Shown here: piece after piece, positions 58,893-64,000 of the stretch | Layout: each line of letters starts with the position of its first letter | Numbering within the stretch: position 1 is the first letter of the stretch | IMG/VR virus record: IMGVR_UViG_3300031787_007614 | Location: 300,405 to 364,404 of that record | Source: a virus | Length of the DNA stretch: 64,000 nt | Direction: 5' to 3' (one strand) | Translations under genes and position numbers: made by a program | Notes under the pieces: generated by a model | What the model saw: the letters and a program-made list of their open reading frames with translations, nothing else | Database searches by the model: none | What the model was told of the DNA's origin: nothing

Positions 58893-58984
58893 TGGTACCC
58901 CCACCGGGAGTCGAACCCAGATGAACCAATTATCTGTTGCTTACGGGATATAAATCCGCCGTTTTACCATTAAACTATAGGGGC
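58893..58984 (-). tRNA. Atypical tRNA with apparent TAT anticodon and long variable arm
   Basis: This 92-nt cloverleaf has acceptor GCCCCTA/TGGGGGT, D arm GTTT/AAAC and encoded CCA. The anticodon loop reads TTTATAT, giving TAT (Ile, AUA) with an A-C mismatch closing the loop. The variable region has about 22 bases, as in class II tRNAs, which does not fit tRNA-Ile. Isotype uncertain. Confidence 0.72.
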
Positions 58985-58989
58985 ATGTC

Positions 58990-59064
58990 TGGGGTGTCGT
59001 ATGAGAATCGAACTCATGACAGCGGAATCACAACCCGCGGTTTTGCCACTAAACTAACGTCACC
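58990..59064 (-). tRNA. tRNA-His(GTG)
   Basis: Cloverleaf with the extra G-1 paired to C73, the hallmark of tRNA-His. The anticodon loop is TTGTGAT and CCA is encoded. Confidence 0.94.
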
Positions 59065-59152
59065 ATATAGGAACACACTCAGGCGTAGTAGTTCGTTAGC
59101 CCACTAAGATACACGGCTACCACCCGTGTCATTAGTTGAATGTGTTTTTATA
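59065..59152 (-). other. Structured spacer with AACACATTC/GAGTGTGTT stem
   Basis: On the minus strand the element is closed by AACACATTCA pairing with TGAGTGTGTT and contains an inner ACACGG/CCGTGT hairpin. It resembles the 3' end of the large noncoding RNA at 61.8 kb. It is probably a processed spacer or a small RNA. Confidence 0.45.
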
Positions 59153-59227
59153 TGGTAGGGGCGCCGGGATTCGAACCCGAAATTGGCAGATTAAAAGTCT
59201 GCTGTGATACCGTTTCACCACACCCCC
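59153..59227 (-). tRNA. tRNA-Lys(TTT)
   Basis: A 75-nt cloverleaf, acceptor GGGGGTG/CGCCCCT, encoded CCA. The anticodon loop is CTTTTAA on stem GCAGA/TCTGC. Confidence 0.95.
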
Positions 59228-59288
59228 GGTATCTTGTCACTCTTGTCACTATTCATGACAGACTCTCCTTTTTAAAATAAGTATTTGA

Positions 59289-60413
59289 ATGAACAAATAT
59301 TGTCCAAAACCATTTGTTAGTATTCATATGTATACTGATAAAGATCTCAATCCAACTGTTAGGCCTTGTTGCAATTACAAACCTATCAAGCAGTACGCAA
59401 CGATTAATGATTATTTGCAATCATCTGAACTAGCGTCTCTTCAGCAACATTTGCTTACAAAAGAATCATTGCCAGATGGATGCAAGGCATGCAAAGTAGA
59501 CGAAGATAATAACTTGCCTAGTATCCGAAACAAGTATATTAAAGTGTTTGAGCATGAAACCAAAACTAAAATTGTTGACTTGGAAATTTTCCCTGGCAAC
59601 GCATGTAATCTCAGTTGCTTGTCGTGCAATCCTTCTCATAGTACCAAATCAGGTCAGGAATATGCCAAACTTGGATGGATTAAACAATCAATAGTGATCA
59701 ATCACGAAGATCATGCACTTGAAGTTATTAAACAGTTGCCAGACCTTAAATCAATAGGTTTTATTGGCGGCGAATTTTTTGTAACCAAACACAATATTGA
59801 ATTGCTCGATGCGGTTATTGAAAAAAATCTTAAAACACGAATTATTACCAATGCCACTCAACTAACCAAAAAACATCTTGAGCGGTTACAAAAAATATCT
59901 GACCTTGATGTGATGGTTAGTGTAGACGGTACTGGGCCAACATTTGAATTTTTACGCTATCCGGCACAATGGTCAGTTGTGCAATCAAACATTGTTGCAC
60001 TACAACAGGCATTGCCCGGAGCAAAGATACATTTGTCGGCAGTGTTGCAATTTTTAAATTTGCAAAATATCATTGAACTGTTTGAATACGCCAATGTCCG
60101 TCGACTGCCATTTAATGTGATCCCTTTATCTTATCCTGTTTGGCTACAGTCAGAAGTGCTTACCACTCTCGAACGTCAGCAGTTGATTGCAGTTATACAA
60201 AAACAACTAACAGTTGCAAAACTTACCAAAACACAAAAACAGTTAATGACTGATACATGTAGTATGCTAGAAACAATACAGCACTCACCTGCTCAACGAG
60301 AACAGTTTGTGTCTCGAACAAGCCAGCTGATTCGACTGCGCAACATCACACAACACACAATCAACTCAGTGTTTGGTGTGCTAGAAAATTTAGCGCAAGA
60401 AGTTATACAATAG
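59289..60413 (+). CDS. Radical SAM enzyme with N-terminal twitch domain (copy 6), within the tRNA cluster
   Basis: The 374 residues include 'YCPKPFVSIHM', 'RPCCNYKP' and 'CKACKVDED' (N-terminal auxiliary cluster), radical SAM 'CNLSCLSC' at ~106, and 'IGGEFF', where GGEP has become GGEF. Strand motifs 'RIITNATQL' and 'VMVSVDGTG' follow. It is the shortest and most AT-rich of the six. It lies alone on the + strand between leftward tRNAs, far from the 18-27 kb operon, so it is either a separately acquired copy or one used for another substrate, such as tRNA. The leader has a TTGTCAC repeat and a TGTCA/TGACA inverted repeat. Confidence 0.9.
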   Translation: MNKYCPKPFVSIHMYTDKDLNPTVRPCCNYKPIKQYATINDYLQSSELASLQQHLLTKESLPDGCKACKVDEDNNLPSIRNKYIKVFEHETKTKIVDLEIFPGNACNLSCLSCNPSHSTKSGQEYAKLGWIKQSIVINHEDHALEVIKQLPDLKSIGFIGGEFFVTKHNIELLDAVIEKNLKTRIITNATQLTKKHLERLQKISDLDVMVSVDGTGPTFEFLRYPAQWSVVQSNIVALQQALPGAKIHLSAVLQFLNLQNIIELFEYANVRRLPFNVIPLSYPVWLQSEVLTTLERQQLIAVIQKQLTVAKLTKTQKQLMTDTCSMLETIQHSPAQREQFVSRTSQLIRLRNITQHTINSVFGVLENLAQEVIQ

Positions 60414-60453
60414 CCAGGGACCTAACTCGTCAAGGGAGAGTATGGCTATGTGT

Positions 60454-60531
60454 TGGTACCACCTGAGAGATTCGAACTCCCCGCCCCTGCGTTCGTAGCA
60501 CAGTGCTCTAATCCAAATGAGCTAAGGTGGT
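60454..60531 (-). tRNA. tRNA-Arg(ACG)
   Basis: A 78-nt cloverleaf, acceptor ACCACCT/AGGTGGT, encoded CCA. The anticodon loop is CTACGAA, whose A34 would normally be converted to inosine by TadA. Confidence 0.93.
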
Positions 60532-60742
60532 GTATTGAATTTGAGAGTAGTAGCATCACTGTTATTGCTACCATTGACCCGTGTAATAAAGCCGGCCGGG
60601 AGGGTGATACGTCACTTGGAATACTTAACACACAGATTGATTACTTAGTTGTGTACGGAATCACGCCGCCCGTGCTTTACACTAGGTTGACCTTCGAAGA
60701 ATCTTCCTAGCGTGTCTTTCTCTTGCTGACACTCTCAAAACT
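60532..60742 (-). other. Gene-free stretch between tRNA-Arg and tRNA-Thr
   Basis: About 210 bases without a credible ORF. The minus strand contains GC-rich blocks (CCCGGCCGGC) and short inverted repeats. It could hold a structured RNA, but I cannot define its limits or family. Confidence 0.3.
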
Positions 60743-60816
60743 TGGTGCCCCACGACAGAATCGAACTGCCATCACAGGATTACAAAACCAGTGTACTACC
60801 ATTGTACTAGTAGGGC
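60743..60816 (-). tRNA. tRNA-Thr(TGT)
   Basis: A 74-nt cloverleaf, acceptor GCCCTAC/GTGGGGC, D arm GTAC/GTAC, encoded CCA. The anticodon loop is TTTGTAA; two T-T mismatches weaken the anticodon stem. Confidence 0.85.
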
Positions 60817-60822
60817 GAATTG

Positions 60823-60912
60823 TGGTGGAAGACTAGGGAGTCGAACCCTATGACCCTATTACTAGAATCTACAGATTAGCAATCTGCTGCATTACCGTCC
60901 TGCCCGTCTTCC
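60823..60912 (-). tRNA. tRNA-Ser(GCT)
   Basis: A 90-nt class II cloverleaf with long variable arm, acceptor GGAAGAC/GTCTTCC, encoded CCA. The anticodon loop is TTGCTAA. Confidence 0.94.
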
Positions 60913-60917
60913 TGACT

Positions 60918-60993
60918 TGGCTCCCCAGCGTGGGATCGAACCACGGACACCTTGATTAACAGTCAAGTGCAACTACCGCTGTGCTACTAGGGA
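60918..60993 (-). tRNA. tRNA-Asn(GTT)
   Basis: A 76-nt cloverleaf with T1-A72, discriminator G and encoded CCA, as expected for tRNA-Asn. The anticodon loop is CTGTTAA on stem CTTGA/TCAAG. Confidence 0.95.
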
Positions 60994-61033
60994 ATAATCT
61001 ACTTAGTAGGCACTCGAGCCTACTACAAAAATA

Positions 61034-61126
61034 TGGTGGAGCAACTTGGAGTCGAACCAAGAATGTTTACCACGAGGGGACGGATTTACAGTCCGCCGAT
61101 GCACACGCCATAGCATCAATTGCTCC
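61034..61126 (-). tRNA. tRNA-Tyr(GTA)
   Basis: A 93-nt class II cloverleaf with long variable arm, acceptor GGAGCAA/TTGCTCC, encoded CCA. The anticodon loop is CTGTAAA. Confidence 0.95.
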
Positions 61127-61131
61127 ATATT

Positions 61132-61206
61132 TGGTGGACCGGCGGGGGATCGAACCCCGACTAAAGGCTTGCAAAGCCCCTGTGCTCCCATTATCACTAC
61201 CAGCCC
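61132..61206 (-). tRNA. tRNA-Ala(TGC)
   Basis: A 75-nt cloverleaf, acceptor GGGCTGG/CCGGTCC containing the G3-T70 pair that identifies alanine. The anticodon loop is TTTGCAA; CCA is encoded. Confidence 0.95.
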
Positions 61207-61212
61207 AAATTT

Positions 61213-61286
61213 TGGCATCCCGGGAGGGACTCGAACCCCCACGAACGGTTTTGGAGACCGTCATGCTGCCATTACACCACCGAGAC
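61213..61286 (-). tRNA. tRNA-Trp(CCA)
   Basis: A 74-nt cloverleaf with discriminator G and encoded CCA. The anticodon loop is CTCCAAA on stem ACGGT/ACCGT. Confidence 0.95.
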
Positions 61287-61315
61287 ATAATTTTAACACA
61301 CTCTTGCGAATGTGT

Positions 61316-61371
61316 GTATTAAAACATTCTAAACTACTTAGGCTGCCTGTTTGTAAAGAATGTTTTAATAC
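61316..61371. repeat. 15-bp perfect inverted repeat
   Basis: GTATTAAAACATTCT (61316-61330) and AGAATGTTTTAATAC (61357-61371) are perfect inverted copies separated by 26 bases. They would fold into a long AT-rich hairpin in the tRNA spacer. It may be a processing signal, a recombination site or a terminator core. Confidence 0.7.
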
Positions 61372-61467
61372 GCTCGGATTTTTTTATGTACAAGAACATA
61401 AGCCATCCCCGAGGCCGCCCATTTGTAGTTTAGAGTGATACAGGCTCGCGTTGCCGTTGCACTAAAT

Positions 61468-61496
61468 GAAAAAACCCAGGGTTTTTACGCCTGGGT
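61468..61496 (-). terminator. Rho-independent terminator of the 35-aa unit
   Basis: The stem ACCCAGG/CCTGGGT (7 bp), with a nine-base loop, is followed by six T on the minus strand. It lies 29 bases after the stop of the 35-residue ORF. Confidence 0.8.
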
Positions 61497-61524
61497 CCTT
61501 GGGTAAGATACGGTTGTATACTAC

Positions 61525-61632
61525 TTAGGACCCTCTGCCTCCTGGAATGCTATTCATGCGACCATAGGCGTGTGACCAAACTGGTGTCTGGGCAAACTTG
61601 GGTAGCAGTGAACAATATTGTGTTTTCATCAT
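61525..61632 (-). CDS. 35-aa small protein (or small RNA) with own promoter and terminator
   Basis: The frame from ATG 61632 (a second ATG is adjacent) encodes 35 residues, including 'LLPKFAQTPVWSHAYGRM' and ending 'IPGGRGS'. A TTGACC-17-TACAAT promoter lies directly upstream, with the -10 only seven bases from the ATG, so the mRNA would be leaderless. A terminator follows. The unit of ~165 nt could instead be a small RNA. The ordered residue composition (Trp, Pro, Tyr, Gly) favours a real peptide. Function unknown. Confidence 0.6.
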   Translation of the reverse strand: MMKTQYCSLLPKFAQTPVWSHAYGRMNSIPGGRGS

Positions 61633-61639
61633 AAGTCCT

Positions 61640-61668
61640 ATTGTACAGTATTTACCTTTTGAGGTCAA
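61640..61668 (-). promoter_or_regulatory. Sigma70-like promoter TTGACC-17-TACAAT
   Basis: -35 TTGACC (61668-61663), 17-bp spacer ending CTG, and -10 TACAAT (61645-61640). It drives the 35-residue ORF and terminates at 61468. Confidence 0.72.
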
Positions 61669-61704
61669 CCACTGTGTTAAAGTTATTTAGCCTTTCGGCT
61701 GAAT

Positions 61705-61779
61705 TGGTTGCGGGGGAAGGAATCGAACCTCCGTCTCCCAGGTTATGAGCCTGGTGGTCTACCGCTGACGTACCCCGCG
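61705..61779 (-). tRNA. Initiator tRNA-fMet(CAT)
   Basis: A 75-nt cloverleaf with the C1-A72 acceptor mismatch that marks bacterial initiator tRNA, encoded CCA, and anticodon loop CTCATAA. The anticodon stem (CCAGG/CCTGG) lacks the three consecutive G-C pairs usual for initiators. Confidence 0.92.
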
Positions 61780-61794
61780 ATTGAATTATTTATA

Positions 61795-62774
61795 TAGAAA
61801 CACACTCTATGCTTGGGGAACAATTCATTGAATTGAGCAACCACCAACGGGTACGGAGTGCGTTTGTATATAAAGTGGCGGACTGAGAATACATCCTAAC
61901 CCAGTAACACCTCGGACATTATTACAAACCTTGCGAGTCTGCTTTCTTCCGATTTCCACTGCAACCATATTGCTATGTATCACAGTCTGTTACCAGTATC
62001 GCCGTTTTTAAAGACAGGCAGTAGTCTTGTCATCACATGCTACTCTACACCATCTATCCCGTTGACCTTTAGAGCCATTCACTGTCGCTAAACAGTTACG
62101 AAACTTCCAGTATAAACAGATTTCACCTTGCGAGTTACGTCTGACTGTATTGCCTTGCGGCTACAGCATTAGATACTTTTCACACATGACCGAGTCAGTC
62201 TTTGCTTTTATGTTAGATAGTGGTTTTGAAGCCACAGCCTATTCCTTAACAGGGAATTGCTCTACGATGAGCTATATCAACCTACTGCGATGTGCTGACT
62301 CAGTTGCTTCATACTCTTTTGGAATACAAAATACAACACACCACGTTCCTTTTGTCTTGCGAACTACTCAGACGTCTTTTGCGATCAGTGTCGGGTCTCG
62401 GCTTTCGCGTACCTCCACCAACCACTCAAACTGCATACGAGCCCTTGGGTGCAACCCCTCGGACCGATACGCTACCCTTTCTCATACCAATTAACTGGGC
62501 TGGTTTTGTATAGAAGTCAGCACCACCTGTTACTTTTCTGCAACTCCGGTTACCCTTGCGGGCCGGTAAGTTACAGCTCTTTCCTATACTCCCAGCGTCA
62601 TTGTTACAACCACCGGTCTTATCAGTGATCGGATCCTCACGGACCTGAGCAGGCTTGTTTACATGAACCATTGCTGGCGGACTTATGTAGGCATACATCC
62701 TTTGGCTGGGTCACCCCAGTTATTCTTCGTACAGCTGGGCGAACCATACTGCACAGGACAATAAACTGCCCTAT
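61795..62774 (-). ncRNA. Large structured noncoding RNA candidate (GOLLD/ROOL-like)
   Basis: About 980 bases between tRNA-fMet and a sigma70-like promoter have no credible ORF but many signs of RNA structure on the minus strand. These include GNRA-capped hairpins (CCCGCAAGGG, GCCGCAAGGC within CTGTA...TACAG, GCGAAAGC), a twice-repeated ACTCGCAAGGT motif (+ strand 61928-61938, 62125-62135), and an embedded tRNA-Asn-like domain. Its 3' end folds into an AAACGCACTC/GAGTGTGTTT stem. Giant ornate RNAs such as GOLLD and ROOL sit next to tRNAs in phages, and some GOLLD RNAs contain a tRNA. Assignment to a named family is inference. Confidence 0.65.
62212..62281 (-). tRNA. tRNA-Asn-like domain (GTT) inside the large RNA
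   Basis: The minus strand reads GTTGATA, then D arm TAGCTCATCGTAGAGCA, and anticodon stem-loop ATTCC-CTGTTAA-GGAAT with GTT at 34-36. The acceptor re-pairs as TATC(T)AAC with one bulge. The T arm is degenerate (GTGG/CCAC with an eight-base loop) and no CCA is encoded. It is tRNA-like rather than a normal tRNA; a canonical tRNA-Asn exists at 60918. Confidence 0.55.
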
Positions 62775-62780
62775 GTATCT

Positions 62781-62809
62781 ATTGTAAGACAAACGTCTTT
62801 TGTTGTCAA
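62781..62809 (-). promoter_or_regulatory. Sigma70-like promoter TTGACA-17-TACAAT for the large RNA and tRNAs
   Basis: A perfect -35 TTGACA (62809-62804), 17-bp spacer and -10 TACAAT (62786-62781) on the minus strand. The predicted start is near 62774, which sets the 5' end of the noncoding RNA. It may also feed downstream tRNAs. Confidence 0.78.
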
Positions 62810-62813
62810 ACAG

Positions 62814-62846
62814 TTTTGGATAAATTTGTTGTTTATCTATCCAAAA
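62814..62846. promoter_or_regulatory. Inverted repeat upstream of the large-RNA promoter
   Basis: TTTTGGATA (62814-62822) and TATCCAAAA (62838-62846) are perfect 9-bp inverted copies, just upstream of the -35. They may be an operator or a weak terminator between divergent units. Confidence 0.45.
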
Positions 62847-62850
62847 TAGT

Positions 62851-62880
62851 CTGTAACAGTTTTCTGCAGTCGTGTTACAG
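62851..62880. promoter_or_regulatory. Operator-like 8-bp inverted repeat before the ketosynthase gene
   Basis: CTGTAACA (62851-62858) and TGTTACAG (62873-62880) are perfect inverted copies 14 bases apart, 20 bp before the ATG at 62901. They could bind a dimeric regulator. Confidence 0.45.
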
Positions 62881-62900
62881 TGGGCAAATAAGTACCCCAC

Positions 62901-63872
62901 ATGATCACTGAAATCTTAACCTATCACCACAGTCTCGACTGGAACATTGAACAATTCGTTGATAGCACATGTCTAGCAAACATTGTTCAGCCACACTGGC
63001 CAATGGTAACTTCTTCCAAAGGAGGATTGATACCAACAAATAAACCCAGCCGAGACTTTTTTGAGCTCAATAAAAAACGAGGACGTCCTACTGAACTTAG
63101 GAACAGTACCATTGACGCCTTGGTCAGTCTTGTGGCAACAAAATTGCATCTCAACGGATTTGTTACGAATGTGGTAGCAGAATGCAGTGGAAGCATGCAT
63201 GCCTTGTACACTGCATCCATGGTGAGCTTGCAACACCAATTACCAGTGATTGTTTTTTGTGCTGATAATTTAGTTGATGACGAACTTCACATGTGGCGAT
63301 TTGCCAGTATGGGTGCATTGGATCAATCCTCAGGAAGAGCATTTGACTCAACCAGTACTGGATTTCGAATGGGTAGAGGCATGGCTGCAATGTTGATAAA
63401 ACATCCAAGTGTAAAATTCAACATGAGTGCATTTGCCACAATCAGCAATTATATCTTTCGTACCAACCCCACACTCATAGCCAATCCAGGTGATGCGCAC
63501 CAATTGGCCAGAGATATTTCTGGCATCAATTTTGACACCATTGATTTTTGGAATGCACATGCAACAGGCACTCCAGTGGGAGATCAATTTGAGTACAATG
63601 TTTTTAATTCTTTAGTTCACAAAGACATACCTATTGTCAGCTACAAAAGCCGCATAGGGCACTGTATCTCAGCCAGCGGCGCCATTGAAATGTGCATGAG
63701 TTTTGACGATTACCGTGCAAAAACCCTAAGACCCAATGTGTTAGCTGGTGATCTCATAGTCAAAGATTCAAGGATCATCGTAGATGCTGTGCCGTTTCCG
63801 GGCAAACGCATACTCAAGGCCAATTTTGGATTTGGCGGCAAAAACAGTTTTTGCCAAATTGACATTGAATAG
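62901..63872 (+). CDS. Beta-ketoacyl synthase-like protein
   Basis: Thiolase-fold protein of 323 residues with the KAS catalytic set: Cys in 'VVAECSGSMHALYTAS' (~93), His in 'NAHATGTPVGDQFEYN' (~219), and Lys/His in 'SYKSRIGHCISASGAIE' (~249). A final 'ANFGFGGKNSF' matches the family's C-terminal glycine motif. It is shorter than the usual 400-420 residues, missing part of the N-terminal half. KAS enzymes condense acyl thioesters with malonyl-ACP. No ACP is visible nearby. It may act with host fatty acid synthase or the phage AMP-ligase on an acyl group. Confidence 0.85.
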   Translation: MITEILTYHHSLDWNIEQFVDSTCLANIVQPHWPMVTSSKGGLIPTNKPSRDFFELNKKRGRPTELRNSTIDALVSLVATKLHLNGFVTNVVAECSGSMHALYTASMVSLQHQLPVIVFCADNLVDDELHMWRFASMGALDQSSGRAFDSTSTGFRMGRGMAAMLIKHPSVKFNMSAFATISNYIFRTNPTLIANPGDAHQLARDISGINFDTIDFWNAHATGTPVGDQFEYNVFNSLVHKDIPIVSYKSRIGHCISASGAIEMCMSFDDYRAKTLRPNVLAGDLIVKDSRIIVDAVPFPGKRILKANFGFGGKNSFCQIDIE

Positions 63873-64000
63873 ATTCTATAGTCAAGCACCGAGAGATGCT
63901 CAATTTATGCGTCCTCCGCTAAGAGTGCAATAGCCGATAGCAGTTATATTAGGATCCGTTCCCGGCCGGTTGGACCCGAATAGCGTAAGCGTCCTTACAC
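63873..64000 (+). other. Gene-free end of window, possible start of a second structured RNA
   Basis: No ORF of note. The + strand has GNRA-like hairpins (AGCGTAAGCGT, GCACCGAGAGATGC) and a GC-rich CCCGGCCGG stretch, resembling the composition of the 61.8-62.8 kb RNA. It is cut off by the window end, so nothing firm can be said. Confidence 0.3.

Noticed and set aside
61046-61438. 130-residue + strand ORF across the tRNA cluster
   Set aside because: It runs through the reverse complements of several clear tRNA genes and is a by-product of their sequence.
62150-62494. 114-residue + strand ORF inside the 1-kb region
   Set aside because: No ribosome site, and Cys/Ser-rich random composition. It is antisense to hairpins and the tRNA-like domain, which explain the sequence better.
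61795-62774. Ribosomal RNA fragment
   Set aside because: I looked for universally conserved 16S and 23S segments on both strands and found none; the promoter, tRNA-like domain and hairpin set fit an ornate phage RNA better.

Overview
The window looks like a large T4-like tailed phage (Caudoviricetes) infecting a Gram-negative bacterium, at mid GC. The evidence is: very large tail/virion proteins with the marine T4-like fibre style; an exact T4-type late promoter box (TATAAATA, 8491-8498) ahead of the tail-fibre gene; a block of short leftward genes of the kind common in T4-like phages; a ThyX thymidylate synthase; and a cluster of 25 tRNA genes. The host is unknown. A Bug/TctC-type periplasmic binding protein (14406-15326) weakly suggests a betaproteobacterium.

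Layout. (1) 1-11.3 kb, rightward: virion proteins, starting with the 3' part of a giant FG-GAP-repeat protein. (2) 11.3-40.2 kb: a large accessory island. Its core is a rightward, translationally coupled operon holding GT-A-type glycosyltransferase-like genes, a TctC-like exported protein, a compact AMP-forming ligase, SGNH hydrolases, five radical SAM enzymes with an N-terminal twitch cluster, three 'TEK/DESYD' glycosyltransferase-like proteins and a NodU/CmcH carbamoyltransferase. An inverted block follows (amidinotransferase plus two more TEK/DESYD proteins). Then come a 1199-residue repeat protein ending in a degenerate glycosyltransferase-like domain, and a leftward sugar epimerase/aminotransferase pair. 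(3) 40.2-55.3 kb, mostly leftward: ThyX, a MoxR-type AAA ATPase with a VWA/metallopeptidase partner, two fatty acid desaturases (one on the + strand), a NeuD-like acyltransferase, several 2-oxoglutarate oxygenase-like proteins, a phosphoesterase, an RNA polymerase omega-subunit (RpoZ) homologue, and a rubrerythrin split into two genes. Clear sigma70-type promoters precede several of these units. (4) 55.3-61.8 kb: 25 leftward tRNAs with a few genes between them, including a sixth radical SAM enzyme and a minute promoter-ORF-terminator unit. (5) 61.8-62.8 kb: about 1 kb without a credible gene, which I interpret as a large ornate noncoding RNA of the GOLLD/ROOL kind, with its own promoter and an embedded tRNA-Asn-like domain. 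(6) 62.9-63.9 kb: a stand-alone beta-ketoacyl synthase-like gene.

How it may work together (inference): the island could build and attach an unusual decoration to virion proteins or to the host surface. Sugar nucleotides would come from the epimerase and aminotransferase. Chains could be made by the glycosyltransferase-like proteins, modified by carbamoyl, acyl and amidino groups, and altered by the repeated radical SAM enzymes. The desaturases, ligase and ketosynthase point to a lipid or acyl component. The leftward early region would support takeover of host transcription, nucleotide metabolism and translation.
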